Assembly (NCBI GenBank): GCA_028571685.1 | Contig: CM053146.1 | Span: 19,131,431 to 19,195,430 of the forward strand | From: Heterohyrax brucei | Taxonomy: Eukaryota > Chordata > Mammalia > Hyracoidea > Procaviidae | Direction: 5' to 3' | DNA: 64,000 nucleotides | Part shown: in pieces, positions 23,701-36,137 of the stretch | Layout of the letters: every line of letters begins with the position of its first letter | How positions within the stretch are numbered: position 1 is the first letter of the stretch | Translations under genes and position numbers: made by a program | The notes under the pieces: generated by a model | What the model was told of the DNA's origin: nothing | The model's database searches: none | What the model saw: only the letters and a program-made list of their open reading frames with translations

Positions 23701-23897
23701 CCGTCTTTTCATCATGAGTCGATAGAAGGGGAAAGACTATAATAATGTTTGAAGGCAGATATATTCTTACCTGCTACAACATCTAAAGAAGGGATGTTTC
23801 AGTCACAGCCACTCAGAAAGGGAGGGCCACAGAGGCAAACATTGGCAGTGTCCATGAAAGGGAGGCATTCTAGCCAGTGCACTTTGAGAATCCTGTA
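20761..23897. other. Unique non-coding sequence
   Basis: No gene recognised over 3.1 kb. Frames such as 21768-22088 and 22752-23237 lack recognisable domains and overlap antisense frames. A sense MIR-like relic may lie at about 21475-21570 ('ggactgagttcaaatcccacac ... gtgtgaactcgg'). Confidence 0.45.
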
Positions 23898-24022
23898 GTA
23901 ATGCTACAAGATACAGTAGAATTGCCCCCATGCAGCTTCCAAGGACTGCCTGGTGGATTCTAACAGCTGAACTGTCAGTTAGCAGCCATAGCTTTTAATC
24001 ACTATACGACCAAGATTTCCTG
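23898..24022 (-). repeat. AfroSINE, antisense
   Basis: The plus strand shows 'acagtagaattgcccccatgcagcttccaaggactgcctggtggattctaacagctgaac', 'ttagcagccatagcttttaatcactatacgacc'. The tRNA head is at the right end. Confidence 0.9.
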
Positions 24023-24289
24023 AATCATTGGTAGCACTACTCAGTTTACCCAGCTCTCTTTGTTCCAGGTCTGTGGTCACTGAGCAACCCACCAGCGGTT
24101 GTGACTTTGTGATGAAGATCTACCTCTGGGCAAGAATGTGTTGGTCATGGGCTAAGTGGTTTCCATCCATGTCCCCAGGACTGCTCATGACAGTGAGTAC
24201 ATCAGCATGAAGACTTTACGCATGAGTCCACTGAGAAAGACAGAGCTACAGCTGGAGTGTCCTTTGAATGAGGCTTCCAAGCTCTAGGA

Positions 24290-24520
24290 CTGTGGTGAAC
24301 TCATTCTGTGAGCCTGGAAGCTATAGAAGACCTCCAATAAATGTTGAGTGAATGGATGGATAAGTTTTGCCTTCCCAATGTAGTGGGGTTCTTGAGATCA
24401 AGATCTGCACGTACTTGGTGCCTCACAGCCTGAGTGTCCAGCAGGGCTTGGCACATGTGGGAAGCTTTCCACATTCATGCAGGAATAAGTAAATAGTTGG
24501 TCAGTGGGTGAATGAAGACA
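24290..24520 (+). repeat. L2/MIR-type 3' ends (probable)
   Basis: 'gacctccaataaatgttgagtgaatgg' and, further on, 'ggcttggcacatgtgggaag ... ggaataagtaaatagttgg ... gtgaatgaa' resemble the shared 3' tail of L2/MIR elements, apparently twice in tandem. Confidence 0.5.
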
Positions 24521-25411
24521 CTTAAAATGGGGAGAAGACAGAGAATAAAAATTATATTGTTACTTTCCTGGTGTTCTCAGACAACTTGACTGGCTGTGGG
24601 ACTCTCCATCCATTTCCTGAAGTGGTGAAGGGATTTTTTTCTGTCTGGGACAGCTGAATCTTTGGCACAGGGCCTGGGTTGTGGTCAGGGGTTGGAGACA
24701 GGTTTTCTTCAACAGAGCCACTTTTTGAATCTGCTTTGCATTTGCCATGGCCTTTTTCAAAGAGAGTTTCTTTGAGAGCTCTCAAACATGGCTACTTGCC
24801 AAAGAAGGGTTTCTCAAGGTTAGGTCAGGGTCCAGGTTAAGATCAGAGCCAGATTTAGCCTCCAAGATATGGTTCAAGTTTAGACTTAAATTAATATTAG
24901 AGGCAGAGCTAAAGGGTCAGCTACCAAGTTTTGCATCATGCTTTTGCACATCTAGTATGGAACGGAAGTGGGAATTGAGAAGGATTTAGCATCTTAAAGG
25001 ACGTCTATGCTCACCAGGGAGCAGCTGTTAGAGGAACTGTCTTTGCTGCCCTCTGACCTGCCCCCTCACATCTCTCAGAACTTACTGCACTCTTCACTAG
25101 AAGACTGGCTAGTTTTTGTGAGCATTCCAACCTGTGTCTTCTCTGTGTGATTTCTGGCCTTCTGCCTGCTGAGTGTTGTTCTACTTTTGACCACCCAGGA
25201 GGCTTGCAGTAAGTGCTGACCACAAGAAGGAAGACAGCAAACAGCACCCCAAAGGCAAAACTTCCTCTTTTGGGATTTTCTCAACTCAGTTAAATCCAAT
25301 TACTTTCCAAGTTTTTATTGATTGAAGAGGATGTAAGAAAACTGAGGACTTTTTAGAAGACAGGCCTAGTGATCTACTTCAAAAATCAACCACCAAAAAC
25401 CTTATTGCCTT
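24521..25411. other. Unique non-coding sequence
   Basis: No gene. Around 24815-24930 there is a loose periodicity of 'ggttaggtcagggtccaggttaagatcagagcc' type motifs that could be a decayed minisatellite. Confidence 0.35.
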
Positions 25412-25950
25412 ATCCCCCCGTTACTGCTCTAATAGAAATACCACGAGTGGATGGCTTTAAACAAAGAAAAGTTCGTTCTCACATAGTCCAGTAGGTCAGA
25501 AGTCTGAATTGAGGATGCTGGCTCTAGGGGAATGCACTCTCTGTCGGCTCTGGAAGAAGGTCCTTGTGTTGCATCAGTCTTTATTCGGTCTGAGAGCATC
25601 TCAGTGCAGGAACCTAAGGTCCGAAAGATGCGCTCTGTTTTTGGTGCTGCTTTCTTGACGATGTGAAGTCTCCAACTCTCTGCTTGCTTTGCTGTCCCTT
25701 TATCTCTTGTAGGATAAAAGGTGGTACGAGCCACACTCCAGGGAAACTCCCTTTATTCTGCAGCAGGGATGTGACATTATGGCTCCACCCTGATCCTCTT
25801 AACATCATCCAGTCTATTAACCACAGGCAGAGACTGGGATTTGCAGCACAGGAACATCACAAAACGAGGACACTCACACAATACTGGGAATCATCGTCCC
25901 GCCAAATTACTACACACATTTTCTGTGAGGACACAAGTCAGTCCATGACA
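25412..25950 (-). repeat. MaLR-type solo LTR, antisense
   Basis: Same family and orientation as 4036-4520 but with the central part kept: 'ctaatagaaataccacgagtggatggcttt', 'gaggatgctggctctaggg', 'tttttggtgctgctttcttgacg', 'tgggaatcatcgtccc', ending 'cagtccatgaca'. No internal retroviral genes are present. The left end is truncated. Confidence 0.65.
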
Positions 25951-25964
25951 CTTACAGAACACAG

Positions 25965-26015
25965 TTCTACTGTGATACACAGTGTCACTATGGGTTGGAA
26001 TCAAAGTGGCAACTG
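25965..26015 (+). repeat. AfroSINE 3'-end fragment
   Basis: 'acagttctactgtgatacacagtgtcactatgggttggaatc' is the terminal section of the longer AfroSINE variant. It directly follows the LTR. Confidence 0.7.
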
Positions 26016-26040
26016 GTGGTGATGATTGCTCCTTATAGGC

Positions 26041-26112
26041 ATCTACCCATTACCTATCCCCCCATCCATCCACCCACTTATCCATCTACACATCCACTCA
26101 CACACTCACCCA
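26041..26112. repeat. (CCAT)n-type microsatellite, imperfect
   Basis: Repeated CCAT/CCAC/ACTC units such as 'ccccatccatccacccactt'. Confidence 0.8.
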
Positions 26113-26604
26113 GCCATCCACCTGTGTATTTCACAAACATCTTTTGAGACCTATTATATCCTGGGAACTTTGCTGGTCCCACTGGAGTTGAAAGAGACAT
26201 GTAGACTCCTCTCAAAGGACTCAGTCAACAGAACAGCAAACAGATAATGGGTATAATAGGACAGAAAGGAGATCAAGTTCTGCAGAACCCAAGGAAAGCA
26301 GCCAGCCCAGGCTGCAGGCATCTGGGAAGTCTTTCTCAGAATCAAGCCTGAGTCTTGAAAGATGAGTAGACATTCATTTGTTGCAGAAAAAGGGAAGGGC
26401 ATCCTGTAAGAAGACACAGAATGAGCAAGGTCCATGGTGACAAGATGTGGTGCAATCTTTGGGGAACTCTACAAGGTGGCCCCAGGGAGGGAGAGGAGGC
26501 AGGTGAGGCTTGGCTGCCAGGCAAGCAAGACGGCAAGTAGAGACCTTTTGTGTCATACCCGGGGACTTCATCCTGGAAGCCAAGGGAGCCACATATGCTC
26601 TCTA

Positions 26605-27190
26605 CTAATTTTATCATGGTGAAATGTATGTAACAAAAAATTTTCGTTCTCCCTTCCCCACTAACCTGTGCTTCTTTTATTATTATAAATATGTATAACA
26701 CATTCGCAGTCTACATGTCATTTTTAAGTTTACGTGGCATTGATTATATTCACCACATTGTGTAACTGTCACCACTATTTGTAAATGTTTTTCATCACCC
26801 TGAACAGAAACTTAGTGCTCCTTAAAACAATATATAGCTCCCACTCCTCCCTGTATCCTCTGAGCTCCTCATAACCGCTAACAAACTTTGATCTTTATGC
26901 ATTTGCCTGTTCTAGAGATTTCATTTAAGTGGGATCATATAATATTCGTCCTTTTGTGTTTGACGTACTTCACTCAGTATAAAGTCTTCAAGGCTGGCCC
27001 ACCTTGTAGTGTGTATCAGAACTTCATACATCTTTATGACTGAATAGTATCCATTGTTTGCATATAGCACATTTTGTTTATGCATTCATCTGTTTGGCGG
27101 ACTCTGGGTTTTTTTCCCATCTTTTGGCGATTATAAACAGCACACAATGACTACAGGTGCTCACATAAATTTTGAGTACATGATAAATCT
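26605..27190 (-). mobile_element. Old L1 3' end, antisense
   Basis: Plus-strand landmarks match the complement of an L1M 3' end and ORF2 C-terminus: 'ggcattgattatattcacc', 'gtgtaactgtcaccactatttg', 'cctgttctagagatttc', 'gactgaatagtatccattg', 'tttatgcattcatctg'. Open frames are destroyed. It is 5'-truncated. Confidence 0.8.
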
Positions 27191-28234
27191 GATGTGAATT
27201 ACATACTAGAACCATCATTCTGAAAACTTGTAGAGGGCACACTGCAGTGGGTGAGCTGGGGTGTCAACATTCCTATGGATCATCCAGGGGTGTTGAGAGA
27301 AGAAGGCCACTTAGAGTGTGAGAAATGGCAGCATTGACTCTAAAGGCTGGCAGAGCTATGGGTCCTCAGGGTAAGTGGGCAGTCCGGTTGGGGAGTGTGA
27401 GGAGTGTTGGGAAGACTTCCTAGGAAGTCCCATATGCAAGCTATAGCAGAATTTGAAGTGTGGGTCGTTGTCTATAAAGGGCTGTGTTGGGCAAACTGCA
27501 CCTTCAGATAGACAGCCAAGCACTGTTAGGTATCACAGCCTGACCAAGTTCTTGGTGCTACCTGTAGAGCAGAGGTTGGCCCTGAGCCTCTGCCTACAGG
27601 CCAGTCTCCCACCTCCCACGGCTCCAGCCCTGCCTTGACCTCCCCTGCAGCTGGAGATGGATGGATAGAGGTGCTGTCAGAGGTCCCATCAGAGTGAAGC
27701 CTGTGGCTGTGTGATGCCAAGATAAGAGGCTGGTTCAAGCACGAGAAGAGTCACTAGGCAAGCAGGTGGTTGTCATCTCCACAGCCACACAGAGGTGCCT
27801 CCAAGCCTGTTCCATTTGCTCAGGTGCACTGCTGAGGCAGTAGGGGGAAAGTGAAGGCAGATGGGTGGGCTGGAGGTCAGTGAAGCATGAGAACTGGGGA
27901 TGGCTGCTCCTCCCTCTGGAGAGAGGGAACATGTTGTACATGCCCAGCTTCTACCAGGGAGGCTAAAGCTTATTGACCTTGAGTGTCTGCCAGAATCTTG
28001 GCTCTGATGCCAGGCTCTCTAGCCAGGGCACATTATCCACTTGTGGACCCTGATCTGAGGGTACAGGGAGGAGGGATCCAAGGTTGGAGTTCTACTTGGG
28101 GTTCTGGGTGGATGGTGCTCCTCTGCCATTGCTGCCTGCCAGGATGGCTGTGCTGCCTGAGAGCACCGGGCAATCCCAGGGGCACTGCCTCTATCTACTG
28201 CCTCAGTGTTATCTACACAAGCTTGACATTTGCT
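27191..28234. other. Unique non-coding sequence
   Basis: No gene or confident repeat recognised. Confidence 0.45.
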
Positions 28235-28440
28235 TTTTGGAAATTCATCGAGCACCTACTGTGTAGCAGTTGTTGTATGGGGTGTGTTTTACCTATTGTT
28301 TCACGTAATTCTCGGAATTTTATTTCTATTTCTTGTAATCCCCCAAGAAATTCAGTCAGGGTTCAGCCCCATTTTAGAGGAAGAAACAGCCAGGCAGAAG
28401 AGTCATCCAGCAAACAAGAGAGGCAGGGATGAAAACATAG
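28235..28440 (-). repeat. MIR, antisense
   Basis: Reverse MIR order: 'attcatcgagcacctactgtgtagcag', 'gtttcacgtaattctcgg', 'ccccattttagaggaagaaac'. Confidence 0.7.
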
Positions 28441-28739
28441 GTATGAGATGCAGAAGACCCAGGCCCTGGCATCGTTCCTTAACCCTTTCATGCCCAGTGG
28501 TACCTAACAGAACTGTGAACTTTTTCAGTCTCTGGTGTTTATTGGGAAGCTGCTGTATATTTACGGGTGGTGTGTGCTGCTGCTGCAAGGCAGAAGCCTT
28601 TATGACTGTTTGAAATGGAAGAAATGGGTGTGTGCCACCAGGTGCTGTTTTCACAAGGTATTATTTTATGAGGTATCCGAATTTTTGGTAAGAAAATTGG
28701 AGATTCTGATAGGTTTTATTTGTTATGCATCCATTCCGA

Positions 28740-28985
28740 TAAACCCAGGTGGGGACTCTGGAATATATTTAGAGCTCAGTTGCTAACCAGAAGTTTGGTG
28801 TTTCAAATCTACCAGTCATTCCTTGAAAACCCTACAGGGCAATTCTACTCTGTTATATAGGGTCACTACGAGTCAGAATACTCAAGGGGTCAGTTCTACC
28901 CTGGCCCCTAGGGTCGCCATGAGTTGGGTCCGACTCCACGGTGCTTGGCTTGGCTTGGCATGAGTCAGAATGGCAATGGGTTTGG
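28740..28985 (+). repeat. AfroSINE, complex (two overlapping ends)
   Basis: A sense copy runs from 'aaacccaggtggggactctgg' through 'ccttgaaaaccctacagggcaattctactctg' and 'gggtcactacgagtcagaat'. A second 3' part then follows: 'ggggtcagttctaccctggcccctagggtcgccatgagttgggtccgactcc', after which 'catgagtcagaatggcaatggg' resumes. This looks like a fragment of a second SINE placed inside the 3' end of the first. Confidence 0.85.
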
Positions 28986-29643
28986 TTTGTTTGGGGGTAC
29001 TTCATATGTACCACCACATTCTTGTGGAAGACAGTAGGAAAAAGAAGTCCATACTATCTACTGAAAACTCAGACACACTCAATAATTCAGCTTGCTTCCA
29101 TTCATGAAAGCACACGATATCAACAAAAAGTTCAAAGCAGAAAACAACTGGGTCACAAAAGGGTTAAAATAACACCTCTGCTGTCTCACTAAAGAGGCCT
29201 CAGTGGTCCTCAAGCCCACTGTTTTCTTGGCAGCCAACACAGCCTGAGGCTTTGGCTTGGTATGCCGATCTTGTTTAGGGAGCAACCCCTGGGCCAGCTC
29301 CAGAACAGGCACAAGATGCACCTCAGAGCTAGTGCTCCTGGGGGGAAAAGAAAAGAACTTGTCCACTCTCCTGCCCCCTCTCAGCTGTTCCCTTTCTAGG
29401 GTGCACACAGCTGGTTGCTGCAGAGGTGATAAAGTGAGAGAATCCTACATGGTGCTGGGAAGGTGGCTGATACATCCACTCTCCTCATTTGCAGTTGGGG
29501 ACACTAAGGCTAGAGAGGCCTTGGCATGGCAGAGACTGTTTGCTGCACCAGGACTGTATGAGTGGTTTGATTACCAGACCAGATCAGTGACGTGACCGTG
29601 GTGGTGAGAAACAGGGATGTCCTGGCCTCGTGTATATAGTAGA

Positions 29644-29645
<2 letters not shown>

Positions 29646-29716
<71 letters not shown>
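29646..29716. repeat. Compound (GT)n(GA)n microsatellite
   Basis: About 17 GT units (29646-29680) switch cleanly to about 18 GA units (29681-29716). Both blocks are uninterrupted, so the locus is probably polymorphic in length. Confidence 0.97.
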
Positions 29717-29719
<3 letters not shown>

Positions 29720-29721
<2 letters not shown>

Positions 29722-29935
29722 AATAGTGAGTACGTCTGTGTGTTTTTACAGTATGACTTTGTATAAAATGTTTATACATTTGTATAAACATGTATGAGAC
29801 GGTGTGTATGTGAATGTGTGCATGTGTGTGAGAACGTATGTGTCAAAGAGAGTCTATATGACTGTGTGTTGAGTGTTTTTGTTTGTGAGAATCTGCATGT
29901 TTGAGTGTATGTGTGTGTTTGGAGTAAGGTGCAAG
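29720..29935. repeat. Degenerate TG-rich stretch
   Basis: Irregular TGTG/TATG-rich sequence extends about 200 bp beyond the microsatellite ('ggtgtgtatgtgaatgtgtgc', 'gtttgagtgtatgtgtgtg'), probably older decayed repeat DNA. Confidence 0.6.
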
Positions 29936-30727
29936 TGGCTAGGAAAGGGAGTGTGGGCATAGCCTTCCTTAGAAAGCTCACCAGCATTTGTTCCCCAGTG
30001 CAAAGGAGGTTTGACTCTCAGGACTTGGATGCCCGGGCCAGGGTGTCCGGGCCCTGTCCCAGTCTTAGAAGGAGTCACACCAAGCTAGCCTGGATTCAGC
30101 TAGTACCCTAGCTCTGGCCACTCCCAGGAGGCACAGGAGGTGGCAGGGGAACAGCATATGCCCTGGGCTATTGAGCTGTTCCCACTGTGACCTTCAGCAG
30201 CCCAGGGGCCCAGGCAGAGCACGGATGACAGATGAGTAATTGGGTCCTGGCATCCAAATGAAAACCACCCAAACCACAGACCAAACCACCTGCAGAGCCT
30301 GCCAACTGCCATTGCCAGAATTGTCAATGTCTATTGTTTTCCTGAGACAAATGTTCCCTTTTCACTTTTGACCATTCTGTCTCACGAATGTATTGCTGTG
30401 GGCTTACTTCCGGTGGACAGTCATAGCTTCATTAGTTCTCTACCCCACATGGTCCCATCTTTTACCACCATCCCCTCCCCCTAACAGGTTCATGGTGGTG
30501 AGCCAGCTCAGCACCTGGCTGGGTCAGTGTAGAGATCTGCTGGCAGGGCAGAGCAGCTGTAGCCCTTGAAAGCTGGGTGACCCGTGCCTCAGTTCCTTGA
30601 CTGCACCCCATGGCCTTCACTCTCTCATCCCCCACAAAAGATGCAGAAATTCTTGGGAAAAACATCCAGCAGCAGTGAAGTGCAAGGTGTTATGTTGCAT
30701 CTCCAGGCCTGCTGGGAGGCCTCAGGC
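29936..30727. other. Unique non-coding sequence
   Basis: No gene or clear repeat recognised. Confidence 0.45.
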
Positions 30728-30850
30728 TTCAAGGAAAGAGTATGACTTTCCAGTCAGATGGCCTCCCTTGTAACTGGGACAGATATGGCATTACTTCAAG
30801 CCTCTGTTTCCTAATCTATAAATTGGAGCCATTAAAGCTAGCCTGCAAGA
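30728..30850 (+). repeat. MIR fragment
   Basis: 'ttccagtcagatggcctccc ... ggcattacttcaagcctctgtttcctaatctataaattgg' follows the sense MIR core. Confidence 0.75.
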
Positions 30851-31055
30851 GTGCTTAGAAAGTTAGAGGTGTGCATCCTAGCTCCCAGGGCAGACCCTGT
30901 AGCCATGCAGATGCTGCTTCACACTGGCATTGGATGCAGAGAACCACTTGTAAGGCAGCCCCCTTCTCCAGCCAGGCCTGCTCAAGCCCCATCAGGGACC
31001 ACACCCTCTCTGTGTTAAAGGCTAAGGTCAAGATGTACCCCCTCCATGAGCCCCA

Positions 31056-31211
31056 AAACTCATGCTTTCAAGTTGATTCTGACTCATAGTGATCCCATAG
31101 GACAGAATAGAGCTCCTTCATCTAGTTTCCAAGGAGTATCTGGTGGATTCAAACTGCTGAGCTTCTGGTTAGCAGCCATAGCACTTAACCACTATGCTAC
31201 CAAGGTTTCCA
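31056..31211 (-). repeat. AfroSINE, antisense
   Basis: 'ttcaagttgattctgactcatagtgatcccataggacagaatagagc', 'gtttccaaggagtatctggtgg', 'ttagcagccatagcacttaaccactatgctaccaaggtttcc'. Nearly full length. Confidence 0.95.
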
Positions 31212-31844
31212 CCTCCAAGAAGCCCTCCTGAATTCTTACTGCTATTGCTGTGGGCCCCTTCTCTAAGCTTATTTTATTCTCTCTAGCTCTTCATCATTTT
31301 AGCATATATTTGCTAATGTGGAAGGGGACTGCCCAGCTAATTTACCCTTCTCTTGTAGGTATGAAGGGCCATTATGCTAGCAGGAGATGAGCCACCTGCT
31401 GTTGAAGCTGAAGCAGCAGAATTTCCTGCACCCAGTTCCTGGACAAATGGACTTAGGCTTTGCCAAAGAAGAAATTCCCATGCAGGGCTCAGAGTCTTAA
31501 ATGTAGACTCTACTTTCTAGGGCAGTACCAGAGGTGGCAGCAGCAGTCCCAATGTCCAGGTGTGACAGGGACAGCAAAGCTCTTGTGGTCTCTAGAGCCT
31601 TCTGCAGTTCCTATTCATTTCCTGAGCTTTGTTCTTCCATCTTCCAACAGTTTCAAGTTCCTGGGTAGCAGAGCTGATTTTCTGCTGTTGCATCCAAGAG
31701 CTCTGATGGCTACATGCTGGCCAGGTGAGGTAATACCCTCCTCACAACTGCACTATGCCTTTCAGGAGGCAGGGATGCGGTCTTGCTCTTCAGGTGTATC
31801 TCCCACCAGATCCTTTCTGTGTGGACCGTGTTGGGGGTAGGGTG

Positions 31845-31985
31845 GGAAGCTTGGATTTTGTTGTCAGACAGAACTGGAATGAGATCCAAATCCTGCCACT
31901 TATAGAATTTGGACCTCTGAGCAAATAATTTAATCTCTGCAGGTCTCAGTTTTCTCATCTGTAAATGACATAGAGATGTTTCCTC
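31845..31985 (+). repeat. MIR
   Basis: Contains 'gatccaaatcctgccacttatag', 'ctgagcaaataatttaatctctgcaggtctcagttttctcatctgtaaatga', a textbook sense MIR. Confidence 0.88.
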
Positions 31986-32182
31986 CTTAAGGTCTGGGTA
32001 TGGCCTTGAGGATCACGCTAGTAAGAAAGGATGGGATTTTAGACAGTTACAGACCAGCTGCCTCACCCTGGGACTGGTATGGGAATGGAGATGGTGGGTA
32101 CAGAGGGGAGAGTGGGGACAGTTGCTCTAGGATAAAGTGCTGGGATTGGCTCTGGGGAGCTATGGTCAGCAGAGGCAGACCT

Positions 32183-32330
32183 ATTGCTGTTGAGCTGATT
32201 CTGACTCATAGTGACCCATAAGACAGCGAAGGACTGCCTTATAGTGTTTCCAAGGATCACCTGGTGGATTCCAACTGCCAACTGTTGGTTAGCAGCCATG
32301 GCTTTTAACCATTAGGCCATTAGGGCTCCC
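32183..32330 (-). repeat. AfroSINE, antisense
   Basis: 'gctgttgagctgattctgactcatagtgacccataagacag', 'tgtttccaaggatcacctggtgg', 'ttagcagccatggcttttaaccattaggcc'. Confidence 0.93.
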
Positions 32331-33379
32331 AGAAGAGGCAGGGCCTCTGACAATACTGGGTTTCACTTTGATAAAGTCTCACTTTACCATCTTTTTATTT
32401 AAATTTTGTATCTTGGTTGGAGTTTCCAAAGGTATATGTTTCCACTCCCCAAACAAAACAGGAACTTTTTGAGTAATAAGACTTTGCATTTTTTTATCCT
32501 TCACAGTGTCTCGGACATAGTGGTTATATGATAAATACTTGCTAATTTGATTCTAAGGCTACAGGTTTATGTAAGTTTCATGCTTCTTGAACTTCCTGAA
32601 GTCTTTCAAGGATGTGCATGATGCTGGCTGTTTGGAAGAGGTAGGCTCTGGAGTAGGACCTATTTCAGCTCCTCTGTTTGTTTCAGCCTCTGACAGGAGT
32701 TGGGAATAGAACGGAGCTCATGTTTTGTTTTGTCTGTTTTCTTTTTCTTTTCATGGCTTGGGAGTCCCTTCTAGCTGGGCTGAACTGCACAGCTTAGGAC
32801 ACACATCCCTAGTCTGTGTGTCCCTTAATATTAGTGGGATCTCTAGGTGATTTTCTTTTTTTTCATTCTTTCCTTTTTTCTTCTTCTTTTTTTCCCTTTG
32901 CTTCCTGTCTTTCTGCACTTCCAAATTCTCTCCTTTCCTGTCTTATAAATACATGACACTGTGTGAAATCTCTGCTCCTTCTAGCCAGGCTATACCACAC
33001 AGCCAGGGAAACATTTCCTTGTCTTTTCAGCAGCACTGGTGAGACCCCTGGGGGCCTTCCTTTTCCTTTTTTTCCCCAAATTTTAACAATTTCTTCACTT
33101 TTTGTTTCCTACCATGTCTCTGTTTCTCATCTCTCCACTCTAATGGCAAGGTCTCTTAGCACTTTTTTTTTGTTCTTGTTCCTTTCTTTTCCCCCCCATA
33201 CTCACCTTAGCTCCACACACATAATTTCCTCACTCCTTGTTGTCTACCTGCACCATGTGTTGAAGATCACACCCTTGAGCAGCACAGTCATAGCCTACTG
33301 TAACCTGCTAAGCACTGATTCCTGGCCCTCCCTGGTGGCCCTAGCACATGCCACAGCCCAGCTGCTCCCTTCAGCTGGA
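32331..33379. other. Non-coding transition zone, pyrimidine-rich
   Basis: Possible L2-like 3' relic near 32480-32560. C/T-rich tracts follow at 32840-32945 and around 33160-33200. The last few hundred bases may be the 5' UTR of the following L1, because that element begins without an obvious boundary. This is not proven. Confidence 0.4.
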
Positions 33380-36137
33380 CCATAGGCCAACCTGCAACAT
33401 AGCTGAGTGACAGATCTGGCCACTGGACAAGGAGGTGAAAAACATCATGACCATGAACTAGCAAACAACAATGAGTATACAACCTACCTGCTCTGACATA
33501 ACCAAATAAAACAGAACAGTAGGACAAAGCAACAGACCTACAACCAATAAAGAAAATGATTACTGAATGTCCCAAAGACAATAGACAATATCAAAGCATA
33601 TTTATAAAAAGGACTGGATGGTTCCAGTAGGCATCCAAAATAACACAACATATGGCTTTCCAGCAGATGAAAAGACAGTAGAATTACCTGACGGGGAATT
33701 CAAATCTCTGATATTCAGAGCTATCCAAGAGGTCAAGTAAAAGTTGGATAACAATAAGAGAAAAATAGACAAATTCTTGAAAAAAGGCAGACAAATTCAT
33801 GGAATGATTCAGGAAAATAAAACAATAACAAACTGCCAAAAATAAATTCATAACTAGATGTCATACAAAAACAACAACTAAAAATCTGAAAGATAAAAAT
33901 TTCAGAAATGAACAGTGTCATAAAATGGTTTAGGAACAAAACTGAAGCGATGGAAGAGAGGATCAACAAAATTGAAGCCAAACACTTGGATGTAACTCTG
34001 TTTGAGTTAAAAATCATAAAACAACAACAAAAAATGAAGAAATCTTAAGAATTATCTGAGATATAATCAAAAGCAAAAATTTGCAAGTGATCAGACTTTC
34101 AGAATAGGGGGAGAAAATGGAGAACATAGAGAGGATTACTGAAGAATTGCTGACAGAAAAAATCCCTAATATTGTAAAATGATGAAAGCCCAACCACCCA
34201 AGAAGCTCAGTGAACCTACATAGGGTAGACTCTAAAAGAAAATCACCGAGGCATATCATAACACACTTGTTAAAACCAAAGACAAAGGAAAAATTCTGAG
34301 AGCAGCTCAAGAAAAATAAAGTCTCATATGATGGGGAAACAATAAGACCATCCAATTATTCAGCAGAAATCAGTAGGCAAGAAAGCAATGGAATGACATA
34401 TATATAGCCTTGAAAGAAAACAAAATTGTCAGTTAAGAATATTATATGATGCAAAACTCTCACTTAAATAGAATGGTGAATTTAGGACATTTCCATATAT
34501 ATAAATATAAGGGAATATGTAAAAACCAAACCAACTTAAAACAAGAACTATTAAAGAGAATCCTTTGGTCTGAGAACAAATGACTTAAAACCACAGCCTA
34601 AACCTAAGATGCAAAACTATACCAGCCAGATACCAGCCTAGGAAATGAACTCTCAGGGACTATCCAAAACCACAAGAATTATAACAGTGAACCAGAAGGG
34701 TTGATCTGTAAATGACAGCAACATCAGAACAATAAAAGGAAATAAACGGTGGAGGTATAGAACTTTCTAATGGTGTGGAAGGCAAGATGCTACCAAATAA
34801 TAACAGACTAGTTCAAACCTAAGAAGATAATAGTAAATTTCAGAGAAATCACAAAGTTAACAAACCAGCTCATCAAAATAAAGAAGAAAAACATAAGTTT
34901 CAATGAAAACAAAATCTACCAAACCAAAAGAAATACACAAGCAAAAGGGATTCAACACAGGAGAGTAAGAGGAACAAAGAAAATGCTAGCACCAAAAAAA
35001 GAAGTACTAAAACTGACAGCAAAAAATGGCCTAAATGCACACCTAAGAGAATGGATTTAAAAGAAAAAAAAAAGAACTGATCAATACACTGTTTAGGCAT
35101 ACATTAGAAACAAAGACATAAATTTATTAAAAATCAAAGAATGGAAAAAATATATCAAGCAAATAGCTACCAAAAAAAGAATAGGAGCAACAGTATTAAT
35201 TTCAGATAAAATAGATTTTCAAACAAAATCTACAATAAAAGACATAGAACACTATATAATGATTAAAGAGACAGTCCATCATGAAGAATTAACCATAACA
35301 GACATCTATACACCCAGTGAGAACACTTCAAAATACATAAAGCAAACTCTAACAACACTGAAAAGAGAAACTGACAGTTCCACAATAATAGTAGGGAACT
35401 GTAGCACACAACTCTAGGTATAAAAGATGGAACATTTAGAAAAAACTTAACAAAGATACAGAAGAGCTAAAGGGTGTAGTATGTCAACTTGACCTCATAG
35501 TCATGTATAGAAAGATCCACCCAACAGCTCAAAGTACATGTTTCTTTCTAACAAACACGGAGCATTCTCCAGAAAAGACTATATCTTGGCCATATAGCAA
35601 ACCTCAACAACATCCAAAAGACTGAGATAATACAAAGTATCTTTTCTGACCACAATGCCATCAAAGTAGTAATTTACAATAGGAAGAGCAAGAAAAAAAA
35701 CTGATTACATGGAAATCGAACACTATTTAAAAACTATCTAGTGATACAAGAAATCAAAGATTTTTGATCAATCTTGATCAAAAATAGTCCTAGAATGAAA
35801 ATACATCATACCTCAAACTTTAGGACACAGCAGAGGAAATGCACAGAAGTGAATTTATATAGCAATAGATGCACACATCAAAAATAAAAAAAGAGAAAAG
35901 TAAAACACTGCCTATACAACTTGAATAAATACAGAACAGCAAAAGAAGCCTACAGCCACCTGAAGAAGGGAAATAATTAAAATTAGAGCAGAAATAAATG
36001 AAAACAGAAGACCAATAGACAGGATCAACAAAACCAAAAGTTGGTTCTTTGAAAAGATCAACAAAATCAACAAACTACTGGCTAAACTGACAGAAGAAAA
36101 ACAGAAGAGGACTCATACAATCCAAATAAGAAATTAC

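Noticed and set aside
24815..24930. Telomere-like or minisatellite repeat ('ggttaggtcagggtccaggttaag').
   Set aside because: The periodicity is loose and units do not align convincingly by eye. I kept it only as a remark.
29510..29791. 93-codon minus-strand frame with long Ser-Leu and Thr-His runs.
   Set aside because: It is the translation of the GT/GA microsatellite and not a gene.
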